The notes: generated from the sequence alone by a model not told the origin. 64,000 nucleotides of DNA from Solibacillus daqui (GCF_028747805.1 NZ_CP114887.1:675501-739500), one strand, 5' to 3'; shown: positions 18,129 to 26,641, counted from the stretch's first letter. Program-made: numbers and translations.

Positions 18129-20696
18129 ATGGTAATGCGAGTTGGCGGATTAGCGTCTGGGATGGATATTGATGAGTTAGTAAAAAAACTGATGCAGGCA
18201 GAGAGAGCACCATTAGATAAGTTATTTCAAAAGAAAACAACGTATGAATGGCAACGTGACGCGTATCGAGGTGTTAATACAAAGTTAAAAACATTTGATA
18301 CGTATGTTAGAGATAACTTATCTTTAAAAACTTTGAATTCTAAAACAGCGACAAGCTCGAATTCAAGCTTAGTATCTGCTACGGCGACAGGCAAAGCTTC
18401 TGGAACACTTTCGATTGAGGGTGTATCGCAATTAGCAGAGGCATCACGTATTACAAGTGGTCAGGTAAACGCGACAGGCTCTACTAAAATGAAGGATTTA
18501 GCATCAGGACCAATTGAATTTACTGCAGTTAAAGCTGACGGAACACCAGGGGAACCGACATCAATTGAAATTACAGATGATATGACAGTAGATGACTTTG
18601 TGAAAAAAGTTAATGAAAGCGGTGCTGGTGTATCAGCAGTGTTTGAAAATGGTCGATTCTCATTTACCGCAAAGAATACAGGTAAAGGCAGTATTCAGAT
18701 TACTGGGGGAACACCTGATATGAAGCTTACTAAAGATGAAGGAGCTTCAATTCGCGAAGGTAAAAATGCAATTTTCCAAGTGAACGGCATTGCTACGGAA
18801 CGTGCATCAAACTCGTTCTCAATAAATGGTTACAATGTTACTTTAAAATCAACATTTAACGGGGAACAAGCAACTGCCGAGCGCTATAATGGAGCTTATA
18901 CGGAATGGAAATTTACAACTACACCTGATTATATTAATAAAATTGCAGAGGCTCTTAACTCATCAAACACAGCGTCAGATAAATATACAGAAGCTTATAA
19001 TAAATTTTTAGCAGCGAAAGAAGATTTATTCGGTAGTGATGTTTCAGCTGAAGATCAGACTAACTTTTCTAAAATTAAAAATCCAGAATTTGCACGTAGC
19101 TTAACTGAAGGTGAGGTTAATACTTTAAAGGCACAAAGTTTTGCTGATGATGCTGCCTATCAAACATGGTTAAATGACGACACAACGGATGCGGATTTAA
19201 AAGCGAAATTAAAATCTGAAAATATTACTTTGGATCAAGCAAAAGGTGTACAAGCATTAGATTACAATAAGATTCAAAAACTTTCCGCTCACTCGATTTA
19301 TAACTCAATTGGCAGTAAAGCAATGAATCAACTTACTACTGCTGATTTATCTACTCTGAGATTAAAAGGATTTAGTGATGAAGAAGCCTATCAAACATGG
19401 TTAAACGATGACACAACAGATCCAGATTTAAAAGCAAAGTTAAAAGAAGGCAATGTAAATTTAGAGCAGTTTAATTCTTTAAAAACAGTAAAAGACAATG
19501 AACTTACGGCGATGCAAAATCAATCAAAATATAGCACGCTTGGTGCAGGATTCTTAAGTGGTTTAAGCGCTGCTGAACAAGGGTTATTAAACGGAGCGCA
19601 AAAAGGAACAGTAGAAGATTTTAATAAGCAAATTGATACATGGAAAAACTCTACTAATGCAGAAGAAAAGGCACTAGGAGAAAAGCTATCCAAATTATCG
19701 GATTCACAAAAAAATGCACTTCGTGAAATGGACAGCACACAATTAACAGATTTCAGTGATTTAGCAAACAAACAAGTTGATGCTCAAGCTAAACTTGCAG
19801 ATAAAACAGCAAAAGAGGCGGAATACAAAGCATTAGAGGATCGTCAAACAAAAGCGAAAGCAGATTTTAAGGACGCCTATAAACAACAATTTAAAAAAGA
19901 TTATGTAGATGGTGATGATCCAGGTTTAATTGATGAAAATAATATTCCAACAGGTACAACCCCACCTGTAACAATGACTTCTACTACTAATGTAGACGAC
20001 ATGATGCAAAAGATTGAGGATTTTGTAAATACGTATAACGGATTAATAAAAGACCTTACAAACCAAACGAAGGAATCTAAATATCGAGACTATAAACCGT
20101 TATCAGATGAGCAAAAAAAGGACATGTCTGAGAACGAAATCAAGCTTTGGGAAGAAAAAGCGAAGAGTGGCTTATTGCGAAGTGATGCCCTTCTTCAAAA
20201 AGGCTTAGCCGATATGCGTTCTTTAGTGTATGAAACGAACCCAGGTTTAAGTGATTCTAAGTTTAATTCACTATTTAGTGTTGGTATTACGACAACGAAG
20301 AATTTTACTGAAGGCGGCATATTGGAAATTGATAAAGATAAGCTACGTAAAGCAATTGAGGAAGATCCAGATGCAGTTGAAAAGCTATTTAAAAATAGTG
20401 ATGGGAAAAAGGATGCTGTAGTCGATGGTGAAACGGTTGATACACGCGGTTATGTAGATAAATTACGTGATTCATTGAAATCATTTGAAGTTTCTATCGA
20501 GAAAAAAGCAGGCCGTTCAACAATGACGGATGCACAATATTCAATTGGTAAGAGCTTAGTAGATACAGAGAAGCGTATTTCTACTTGGCAGGACAAGTTA
20601 AAAATGATCGAAGCCCGCTACTGGAAGCAATTTGGTGCAATGGAATCTGCTATTAATAAGGCGAATTCACAAGCATCAATGTTCATGCAAGGCTAA
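18129..20696 (+). CDS. fliD: Flagellar hook-associated protein 2 (filament cap), enlarged
   Basis: FliD forms the distal cap that folds exported flagellin into the filament. The N-terminus VGGLASGMDIDELVKKLMQ and the C-terminal block (FSVGITTTKNFTEGGILEID, AIEEDPDAVEKLF, then a heptad helix ending in NKANSQASMFMQG) are canonical. At 855 aa it is far longer than B. subtilis FliD (about 500). The extra length is a central insertion holding three diverged repeats of exactly 77 codons (19101-19793). No signal peptide is seen, as expected for type III export. Start: AAGGAGG at 18114-18120 favours ATG 18129; ATG 18123 is too close. The insertion falls in the variable, surface-exposed domains, where glycosylation or antigenic variation could act. 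Confidence 0.93.
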   Translation: MVMRVGGLASGMDIDELVKKLMQAERAPLDKLFQKKTTYEWQRDAYRGVNTKLKTFDTYVRDNLSLKTLNSKTATSSNSSLVSATATGKASGTLSIEGVSQLAEASRITSGQVNATGSTKMKDLASGPIEFTAVKADGTPGEPTSIEITDDMTVDDFVKKVNESGAGVSAVFENGRFSFTAKNTGKGSIQITGGTPDMKLTKDEGASIREGKNAIFQVNGIATERASNSFSINGYNVTLKSTFNGEQATAERYNGAYTEWKFTTTPDYINKIAEALNSSNTASDKYTEAYNKFLAAKEDLFGSDVSAEDQTNFSKIKNPEFARSLTEGEVNTLKAQSFADDAAYQTWLNDDTTDADLKAKLKSENITLDQAKGVQALDYNKIQKLSAHSIYNSIGSKAMNQLTTADLSTLRLKGFSDEEAYQTWLNDDTTDPDLKAKLKEGNVNLEQFNSLKTVKDNELTAMQNQSKYSTLGAGFLSGLSAAEQGLLNGAQKGTVEDFNKQIDTWKNSTNAEEKALGEKLSKLSDSQKNALREMDSTQLTDFSDLANKQVDAQAKLADKTAKEAEYKALEDRQTKAKADFKDAYKQQFKKDYVDGDDPGLIDENNIPTGTTPPVTMTSTTNVDDMMQKIEDFVNTYNGLIKDLTNQTKESKYRDYKPLSDEQKKDMSENEIKLWEEKAKSGLLRSDALLQKGLADMRSLVYETNPGLSDSKFNSLFSVGITTTKNFTEGGILEIDKDKLRKAIEEDPDAVEKLFKNSDGKKDAVVDGETVDTRGYVDKLRDSLKSFEVSIEKKAGRSTMTDAQYSIGKSLVDTEKRISTWQDKLKMIEARYWKQFGAMESAINKANSQASMFMQG
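19101..19793 (+). repeat. Three tandem 77-codon repeats inside fliD
   Basis: Units begin near 19101, 19332 and 19563, each 231 bases apart. Units 1 and 2 share AYQTWLNDDTTDxDLKAKLK; unit 3 is more diverged (LSAAEQGLL, then TW and a KAL/EKL ending). The phase chosen for the unit boundary is arbitrary. Spacing in exact multiples of 3 keeps the frame. Confidence 0.75.
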
Positions 20697-20712
20697 GAAT
20701 TAGGTGAATTTA

Positions 20713-21072
20713 ATGGAACAACTACAGCAGCTTTTACAAGCATCAGCGAAACTTTATCAGCACTTGACGAATTTGCCGAAAGACGAAGAGCGTGAGGATT
20801 ATATTGAAAAGGTGCACACGTTGCTAGATGACCGTGGTATACTCATTGAAGAGATGCGCAAAAACGGCTTTCGTGTCGATTCTACGAATAAATCCCATCA
20901 AATGCTTATTGAACTCGACAAAGGCATTCGAGAACGTTTAGATAAAGTCATGAAGCTGATTCAAGCCGATTTAAAGGACCTACAAAACGCTAAGAAAAAC
21001 GAGCAGCAATATATGAATCCTTATTCCAGTGTTCAGGTAATGGATGGTCGTTACTACGACAAAAAGAATTAA
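20713..21072 (+). CDS. fliT: FliT-like flagellar export chaperone
   Basis: A 119-residue, helical, charged protein (EEREDYIEKVHTLLDDRG, LIELDKGIRERLDKVMKLIQADL) between fliD and fliS. FliT-family chaperones bind FliD before export. Size, helical content and position fit; sequence identity in this family is low, so the call rests partly on context. ATG 20713 is set by AGGTG 6 bases upstream; the in-frame GTG at 20704 is part of that site. In B. subtilis the order is fliD-fliS-fliT; here the two small genes are swapped. Confidence 0.65.
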   Translation: MEQLQQLLQASAKLYQHLTNLPKDEEREDYIEKVHTLLDDRGILIEEMRKNGFRVDSTNKSHQMLIELDKGIRERLDKVMKLIQADLKDLQNAKKNEQQYMNPYSSVQVMDGRYYDKKN

Positions 21073-21098
21073 TTATGAGCTTCAGAGGAGTGTAATTT

Positions 21099-21503
21099 GT
21101 GACAACAAATACAAATGCATTTAACGCATACAAACAAAACAGTGTTACGACGGCTTCGCCAGGTGAACTGACATTAATGCTCTATAATGGGTGTTTGAAA
21201 TTTTTGGGGAAAGCAAAAGTGGCAATTGAGCAAAAGAATATTGAGGAGAAAAATTACAATATTCAACGTTCACAAGCAATAATTGCTGAACTGATGTCTA
21301 CGTTAAATATGGATATTGACATCTCTAAACAAATGCTACCATTATACGAATATATGAACCGTCGCCTTGTGGAAGCCAACATGAAAAACGACCCGGCCAT
21401 TATTGAGGAAGTCGAAGGTTTAGTGACAGAATTCCGTGATACATGGAAGGAAGTTATTAAAATCACGCGCCAGCAGCAATATGGTGGGGTTGAGCAAATA
21501 TAA
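21099..21503 (+). CDS. fliS: Flagellar export chaperone FliS
   Basis: FliS binds the disordered C-terminus of flagellin and prevents premature polymerisation. At 134 aa it has the normal length and typical features: AFNAYKQNSVTTASPGELTLMLYNG near the N-terminus (the conserved region is SPGELTLMLYNG), then QRSQAIIAELMSTLNMDID and YEYMNRRLVEAN. The GTG start lies 10 bases after GAGGAG. It is the last gene of the operon, followed by a terminator at 21644. The flagellin gene itself is not in the window. Confidence 0.93.
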   Translation: MTTNTNAFNAYKQNSVTTASPGELTLMLYNGCLKFLGKAKVAIEQKNIEEKNYNIQRSQAIIAELMSTLNMDIDISKQMLPLYEYMNRRLVEANMKNDPAIIEEVEGLVTEFRDTWKEVIKITRQQQYGGVEQI

Positions 21504-21643
21504 AAATTAATATTCATGTGGAAACAACTAACTTCCACTGATTGAAGAACCGAACTGTGTCATGAATAACTTATTATTTTAAAATATGATATATCGAGCG
21601 TGACGGCGGATTGGCCGGTAAAAGGGTCAATCGACAAGTCAGG

Positions 21644-21675
21644 AAAAAGGGGATACGTAACGTATCTCCTTTTTT
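21644..21675 (+). terminator. Rho-independent terminator of the flagellar operon
   Basis: AAAAAGGGGATACG at 21644-21657 pairs with CGTATCTCCTTTTTT at 21661-21675 across a 3-base loop, and a T-rich tail continues. The A tract on the left could make it bidirectional. Confidence 0.88.
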
Positions 21676-21886
21676 CTTTTTAAATTCCATATACCCCTAA
21701 AACCTCTTTTTTACCACTGTGGTTACTTGAATGAAACCTCTAATATAGTCCTTAGCAGTCTCAATCTCTTTTATTTGCAAATAAATTTATTTGTCAAGTA
21801 CACAACAATCTGTTCAGAAACAGAAATAAATCAAAAAATGTAAAATAGCTATAAAACATAAAAACAGATTTATCTGAAAATTAATG

Positions 21887-21915
21887 TTGCATACTTCGAC
21901 AAGACACTCTATATT
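21887..21915 (+). promoter_or_regulatory. Sigma-A promoter for the DGQHR gene pair
   Basis: TTGCAT at 21887-21892, 17-base spacer, TATATT at 21910-21915, 44 bases before the GTG start. Confidence 0.6.
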
Positions 21916-21958
21916 AGAATCAATAGGAAAAATATTGTAAAAATGGAGGTTGTTTCCT

Positions 21959-23041
21959 GTGGCTAAAGTATATTTAGATGGAATAGCATATAGGCAATTT
22001 GGCCATGAAGTTTTTTTTACAACGCTGCGATTGAAAACATTGCTTGCTATTTTCGAAGTCGATGCCAATGTACAAAGGGAATTAGATCCCCAACGAAAGC
22101 TAGAAATTCGCACATTTATTTTAAATAATGTAGAAAGAGAATGTGCATTTCATTTTACTCCCTTTTTATTCAGTGGGAGAAAGCAGCTCCAAAAAGATGA
22201 GCAAGGCTACTTTTTATCACCAGGGGCCAAGCTGTATACAATCGATGGTCAGCACAGAAGCTACGCCTTAGAAGCGGCAATTATTATGCTAAAAAGTGCA
22301 TTAAATGCAATTGAATTTATTAAGCATGAAGAGAAAATAGCTAAGCTAAAGGCACAAATCGAATTTCTCGAAAATTTCCCGATTACACTACAAATTTATA
22401 TGAATCTTAATGAAAAACAGGAACGGCAGATGTTCTCAGATGTCAATACCGAGCGAAAAGAAGCGCACCCTGGGCAATTATTACAGTATGATCATCGTGA
22501 TGCTTATAGTATTATGACGAGAGAATTAGCACAGCGTTTGCAGAAGCATATGGATATCGAGTTATATGCATCGAGAGTAGTGAATAGCTCAACTGCACTA
22601 ACAACACTTGTAATGATGAAGCGCTGTTTGGTTGCTTTATTCGACGGTTTATATGTTCAAAAAGCGGGTAAAGTCACATTTCAATATCCCCAACAGGAAG
22701 TGGAACAGATTGCAGAAGCCTTCTTTTTAAAATGGTTAGAAATTTTTCCGAAACATGCCCATCGACGTACAGAATATGTAACGGGCCTTACAGGAATACA
22801 AATCGCACTTGCCCTCACAGTTCATAGCCTCACGAAAGAGCGAAATATATCGCATCTTGAAGCCATTAATCTTTTATTACATTTGAAAAAAATTAGTTGG
22901 CAGCATACAGATCCTATCTTTGAATTTTTATACTCCGATGAAAAGAACTACATTATTGGTCATTCCAGCACACATGCTATCCGAAAAATTAAAAATGAAT
23001 TTATGCAAATTATTAAAGATGAAATGATGGTGAAAATATGA
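21959..23041 (+). CDS. DGQHR-domain (DndB-like) protein 1
   Basis: A 360-residue protein with the defining TIDGQHRSYALEAA motif near residues 93-106, followed by QIYMNLNEKQERQMFSDVNT and a GQLLQYDHRDAYS segment. DGQHR proteins include DndB, the regulator of DNA phosphorothioation operons, and DpdB of 7-deazaguanine DNA modification; other members are of unknown role. No dndACDE, dpd or sspABCD gene is visible nearby. GTG 21959 lies 9 bases after GGAGG; the in-frame TTG at 21950 touches that site and is unlikely. Translationally coupled to a paralogue (ATGA overlap). A nucleic-acid-related or regulatory role is inference. Confidence 0.8.
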   Translation: MAKVYLDGIAYRQFGHEVFFTTLRLKTLLAIFEVDANVQRELDPQRKLEIRTFILNNVERECAFHFTPFLFSGRKQLQKDEQGYFLSPGAKLYTIDGQHRSYALEAAIIMLKSALNAIEFIKHEEKIAKLKAQIEFLENFPITLQIYMNLNEKQERQMFSDVNTERKEAHPGQLLQYDHRDAYSIMTRELAQRLQKHMDIELYASRVVNSSTALTTLVMMKRCLVALFDGLYVQKAGKVTFQYPQQEVEQIAEAFFLKWLEIFPKHAHRRTEYVTGLTGIQIALALTVHSLTKERNISHLEAINLLLHLKKISWQHTDPIFEFLYSDEKNYIIGHSSTHAIRKIKNEFMQIIKDEMMVKI

Positions 23042-24048
23042 CGCAGCATTTGGCCATATATACAATCCATGAAATTGCGCAACAAATCGAGCAACAAACC
23101 ATTATTTTGCGCAAAACCGAGGCGCGCCATACGAGAAAAATAAGGCAATATGTCATGGAGCAATTCGTTACAGGGGATGTTTTTATTCCACCGATTGTAG
23201 CAACTGAAAATAATGGTGTGCTCTATATTATCGATGGTAGCAGCAGACTTCGTAGCATGGTGGACATTTTACCAATGGCGAATCGAATGTTATTAAGTGA
23301 AGATATTGAAGAACAAAAGAAAGCAGCACAATTATGCGCAAGTATTGGTGATATAAAACTAGCATTTCAAGTATTTCATGATTTTACAGAGGAACAGCAG
23401 GACCAACTCTACTTGGATGCCAATACAAAAGGGAAAAAGGTGGCGTTGTCTAAACGCATTGCCTATGATTCGAGAAATACGATTAACACCGTAACGAACG
23501 AGCTGTTATTGCAGCATGAGGCGCTGAGATTTGCAGGAATTGAGCAAGAAAAGGTAAGCATTAACCGACCAGCGAATAAAAATTTCCTGTCTTTAAGTCA
23601 GCTACGTGCAATTGTCTCTCTTTTTTTAGTCGGCAAGGAAATCGAATCAGGAGTGCATACACAGCAGGTAGATCAAGTGTTAATTGAGCAACGTATGCCG
23701 ATATTGAATGCATGGTTAGATGAGTTATTCATACTGGAAAGCCCTGATAAAATTGGTGATTATAATATTTCCATTTTGGCTAGTTTTTTATTTGTGAGGG
23801 GGTTAGCGTATTATGCATTAAAGGGCGAACAATTTATTGGACAGGCGAAGAAGACTGACTATGTGCGCAATCGAATGAAAGCGCTTAACCATGTGAGCTG
23901 GGAATCACGTCAATCACTTTGGCATCGTTTTGATGGGAGGTACAGAGGTCCAAGTGGGCTTTACTTTGTTACGAACAATAAAAAAACATTGGCAGCCATA
24001 ATCAATTGGCTGTGCAATGAAGGGGGTGATGTTGTATTAAAAAAGTAG
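23038..24048 (+). CDS. DGQHR-like (DndB-type) protein 2
   Basis: A 336-residue diverged paralogue of the gene before it. The DGQHR motif has become IIDGSSRLRSM near residues 62-72, keeping Asp, Gly and Arg but losing Gln and His. The downstream landmarks remain: FTEEQQDQLYLDANTKGKK and KRIAYDSRNTINTV align with FSDVNTERK and QYDHRDAYS of protein 1. It overlaps protein 1 by 4 bases, so a hetero-oligomer is plausible. The central motif change suggests a split of function within the pair. No partner enzyme is encoded next to it. Confidence 0.75.
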   Translation: MTQHLAIYTIHEIAQQIEQQTIILRKTEARHTRKIRQYVMEQFVTGDVFIPPIVATENNGVLYIIDGSSRLRSMVDILPMANRMLLSEDIEEQKKAAQLCASIGDIKLAFQVFHDFTEEQQDQLYLDANTKGKKVALSKRIAYDSRNTINTVTNELLLQHEALRFAGIEQEKVSINRPANKNFLSLSQLRAIVSLFLVGKEIESGVHTQQVDQVLIEQRMPILNAWLDELFILESPDKIGDYNISILASFLFVRGLAYYALKGEQFIGQAKKTDYVRNRMKALNHVSWESRQSLWHRFDGRYRGPSGLYFVTNNKKTLAAIINWLCNEGGDVVLKK

Positions 24049-24060
24049 GAAATCAATAGA

Positions 24061-24107
24061 AAAACCTCTGTATACAGTCGGGCAAGACTTATCGTATACA
24101 AAGGTTT
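24061..24107 (+). other. Long hairpin after DGQHR pair
   Basis: AAACCTCTGTATAC (24062-24075) pairs with GTATACAAAGGTTT (24094-24107) with one mismatch. It lacks a T tract and sits just before a true terminator. Confidence 0.6.
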
Positions 24108-24114
24108 CTAGATC

Positions 24115-24152
24115 AGGAGTATCCTGACTATTGTTAGTATACTCCTTTTTTT
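24115..24152 (+). terminator. Rho-independent terminator after DGQHR pair
   Basis: AGGAGTAT at 24115-24122 pairs with ATACTCCT at 24139-24146, followed by a T tract to 24152. Confidence 0.85.
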
Positions 24153-24193
24153 ATTATTTGAACATGGATAAAGAGCGAAAGGGAGTAGAACTC

Positions 24194-24748
24194 ATGGAAA
24201 AGAACAAAAAGTATATTTTAACGTATGCAACACAAGTATTATTTGAAACAGTGGAGAATGGAAAACAAGGAATTGTAGTAATTGAAAATGGTGAAAGTTA
24301 TTTTATAGAAGGATCATTAAATCGAATTATTGCCCACAATGAAATGTATTATATAACGAATCTAGAAGTAGCAAAACGCATTGCAAAAGAAATACTTGGT
24401 TCATCCTATGGGGCACCATATATTTTTATGGATATGGTATGGGTACCAGTAGAAATATATAATCGCAATGTAATTATTTATGTCGCCTTGCATCATATTG
24501 AAAGAATAAGCTGCCTTTCTAATTCAAAAACGTTATTGCAACTAACACAATGTGTAAATATAACACTTAGTATTAGTAAAAATAAGCTATACAGTCGTTT
24601 GCTAGTTGCTTGTTTACTAAAATTACTTATTGATTTAAAGAAAAAGAATATTTATAAAAAAGGTAATACGCTAAGTAAGCCGTGTGAGATTATAAAAGAA
24701 CAGGGGAATGTTTATTATACGAAAAAAGACGATTTAGATAACAATTAA
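24194..24748 (+). CDS. ComK-like competence transcription factor paralogue
   Basis: A 184-residue protein that aligns along its length with the ComK encoded at 32392-32883: SLNRIIAHNEMYY against PPLRVIRHTCTLN, RIAKEILGSSYGAPYIFMD against QAREFLGHNRHKVPIMVA, then VPVEIYNRNVIIYVALHHIERI against FPLFSPHSKQNIWVTVNAI, and SISKNKLYSRLLVACLLKLLI near the C-terminus. B. subtilis ComK has the same FGSSYAG type segment. Two ComK paralogues are known in other Bacillales. ATG 24194 is chosen because GGGAG lies 9 bases upstream; a longer frame from 24131 runs through the preceding terminator. The protein is diverged and may act as a modulator rather than a full activator. Confidence 0.65.
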   Translation: MEKNKKYILTYATQVLFETVENGKQGIVVIENGESYFIEGSLNRIIAHNEMYYITNLEVAKRIAKEILGSSYGAPYIFMDMVWVPVEIYNRNVIIYVALHHIERISCLSNSKTLLQLTQCVNITLSISKNKLYSRLLVACLLKLLIDLKKKNIYKKGNTLSKPCEIIKEQGNVYYTKKDDLDNN

Positions 24749-24760
24749 ACTTAGAAAAAT

Positions 24761-24803
24761 GGTGATGTTGAAAGTTAAATAACTTTTAATATCACCCTTT
24801 TTG
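24761..24803 (+). terminator. Rho-independent terminator after comK-like gene
   Basis: GGTGAT (24761-24766) with AAAGTT pairs with AACTTT and ATCACC (24791-24796), followed by a T-rich tail. Confidence 0.8.
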
Positions 24804-24826
24804 TTGTAGTGGGAGGGATTTACGCA

Positions 24827-24898
24827 ATGACTGCCAGTGAAATGTTACAGGTATCACGGTGTTTCAAAAATTTAGGTGACCAAATTCAAAGAATATGA
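24827..24898 (+). CDS. Possible 23-residue small ORF
   Basis: An ATG lies 9 bases after a strong GGGAGGG and opens a 23-codon frame (MTASEMLQVSRCFKNLGDQI and three more residues). Nothing similar is known to me. It may be a leader peptide or the stump of a lost gene before pgcA. Confidence 0.25.
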   Translation: MTASEMLQVSRCFKNLGDQIQRI

Positions 24899-24984
24899 AA
24901 CAATAATGGGACAACGATTTACATATTTGAGAAATATTTTATCATCCTAGGTGAATTAATAAAGATCTTTAAGGAGACAACAAT

Positions 24985-26640
24985 ATGGATTATCAATTGA
25001 TTTACGAAGATTGGATTCAAAAATCTTTGTATGAAAACGATTTACATCAAATCAAGGCAAATAAATCAGAAATCCAAGACAGCTTCCACCAACAACTACA
25101 ATTCGGCACGGGCGGTCTACGTGGCAAACTAGGACCAGGCACAAATCGTATGAACACACATACAATCCGTCTTGTAGCGGAAGGATTGGCTCGCCAAATT
25201 GAACAGCAGGGTGAAGTAGCGAAAATGCGCGGAGTGGTCATTGCTTACGATACGCGCCATTTTTCACAAGAATTTGCATACGAAACAGCTGGCGTTTTGG
25301 CCGCGCATGGTATTCAAAGCTATGTATTCAAAGAAAGTAGGCCGACACCGGAGTTAAGCTTTGCAGTACGATACTTGGCTGCTTATGCAGGTGTTGTTAT
25401 TACGGCCAGTCATAATCCGAAACAATATAACGGTTTTAAAGTGTATGGCGAGGACGGCGCACAGCTTACACCACAATTTGCAAATGACATTATGGCTCAT
25501 ATGCATGCGGTAGATTCGATTTTTGATATTCCGAATTCGTCAAGGTCTCAACTACAAAACTCAGATTTGTGTGTAGAAATACTAGAAAAATTGGATGATG
25601 CATATTTACAGGCGATTTCACATATTCAACTTAGCGAAAATGTAAAAGAAGATATGGCAATTGTTTATACACCTATACATGGGGCAGGGCTTGAGCCGAC
25701 GATTCGAGGATTACAAAACTTTGGTTTTACGAATGTGCATCTGGTGCAACAACAGGCAGTTCAAGATGGCGATTTTCCAACCGTTATTTATCCAAATCCT
25801 GAGGAAGCCGATGCGTTTAAACTAGCGATGAAGCTTGGTGAGGAAGTAAGCGCACAATTATTGCTAGCAACAGATCCTGATGCCGATCGTCTAGGTGTGG
25901 CAGTGCTCGTTGACGGTGCTTATAAGCTATTAACGGGTAATCAATTAGGCGCTCTATTACTCGATTATATTTTGTCAAAACAGCCAGCTCAGCCAAATGC
26001 GGCGATGATTAAAACAATCGTGACATCGGAATTTGGTGCGGCTGTGGCTCAGAAATACGGTGTGGCAACTGTGAACACGTTAACGGGTTTTAAATATATC
26101 GCGGAAAAAATAGCAGAATGGGAGCTAACAAAAGAGCACAAATTTATTTTTGGCTACGAAGAAAGCTATGGCTATTTAGTGAGCGATGTTGTACGCGATA
26201 AAGATGCGGTGCAAATTGCGTTACTAACTGCAGAAATGGCTGCGTATTATGCTGCAAATGGCCAAACATTGTATGATGTGTTAAACGAGTTATACGAGGA
26301 GCACGGGTTTTATCAAGAGGCATTAATCTCACTGACATTTGAAGGTATGGAAGGACAGCAAAAAATCACTTCAATTATGGAGGCATTTCGAAAACAACCA
26401 CCAAAACGATTTGCTGATATAGCCGTTAGGAAAATGGAAGATTATTTGACAGAGTCGATTAACGGTTTACCTCAAGCCGATGTAATAAAATTTATATTAG
26501 AGGATGATTCGTGGATTTGCGTACGACCTTCAGGAACAGAGCCGAAGTGTAAATTTTATATTGGGGTGAAAACAGAGAGCTTGTTAGAAAGTGAACAAAA
26601 AATTGAACAGTTAAAGTCTGCATTACAGCAGTGGGCTTAA
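24985..26640 (+). CDS. pgcA: Alpha-phosphoglucomutase (phospho-sugar mutase)
   Basis: Interconverts glucose-6-phosphate and glucose-1-phosphate. The 551-aa protein has the four mutase domains: the phosphoserine loop ITASHNPKQYNGFKVYG with Ser142, the Mg loop TDPDADRLG with Asp297, Asp299 and Asp301, the sugar-binding GYEESYGYL, and the phosphate-binding RPSGTEPKCKFY near the C-terminus. Length and the GTGGLRGKLGPG segment match B. subtilis PgcA (YhxB). A strong AAGGAGA precedes the ATG. With pgi and rfbA it completes fructose-6-phosphate to dTDP-glucose inside this window; it also serves teichoic-acid and glycolipid synthesis. Confidence 0.94.
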   Translation: MDYQLIYEDWIQKSLYENDLHQIKANKSEIQDSFHQQLQFGTGGLRGKLGPGTNRMNTHTIRLVAEGLARQIEQQGEVAKMRGVVIAYDTRHFSQEFAYETAGVLAAHGIQSYVFKESRPTPELSFAVRYLAAYAGVVITASHNPKQYNGFKVYGEDGAQLTPQFANDIMAHMHAVDSIFDIPNSSRSQLQNSDLCVEILEKLDDAYLQAISHIQLSENVKEDMAIVYTPIHGAGLEPTIRGLQNFGFTNVHLVQQQAVQDGDFPTVIYPNPEEADAFKLAMKLGEEVSAQLLLATDPDADRLGVAVLVDGAYKLLTGNQLGALLLDYILSKQPAQPNAAMIKTIVTSEFGAAVAQKYGVATVNTLTGFKYIAEKIAEWELTKEHKFIFGYEESYGYLVSDVVRDKDAVQIALLTAEMAAYYAANGQTLYDVLNELYEEHGFYQEALISLTFEGMEGQQKITSIMEAFRKQPPKRFADIAVRKMEDYLTESINGLPQADVIKFILEDDSWICVRPSGTEPKCKFYIGVKTESLLESEQKIEQLKSALQQWA

Positions 26641-26641
26641 T

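Larger units (their letters stand above)
21504..21958 (+). other. Intergenic region fliS to DGQHR gene
   Basis: This 455-base stretch without a gene holds the fliS operon terminator (21644-21675) and a promoter (21887-21915). A GC-richer segment at about 21598-21645, just before the terminator, is unexplained by any family I could recognise. The rest is AT-rich with no convincing ORF. Confidence 0.6.

Noticed and set aside
21598..21645. c-di-GMP riboswitch in the fliS downstream region
   Set aside because: The conserved motifs of class I c-di-GMP riboswitches are absent.
21959..24048. Complete Dnd or Ssp phosphorothioation system
   Set aside because: No DndA, C, D, E or SspBCD-type gene lies beside the DGQHR pair in this window.
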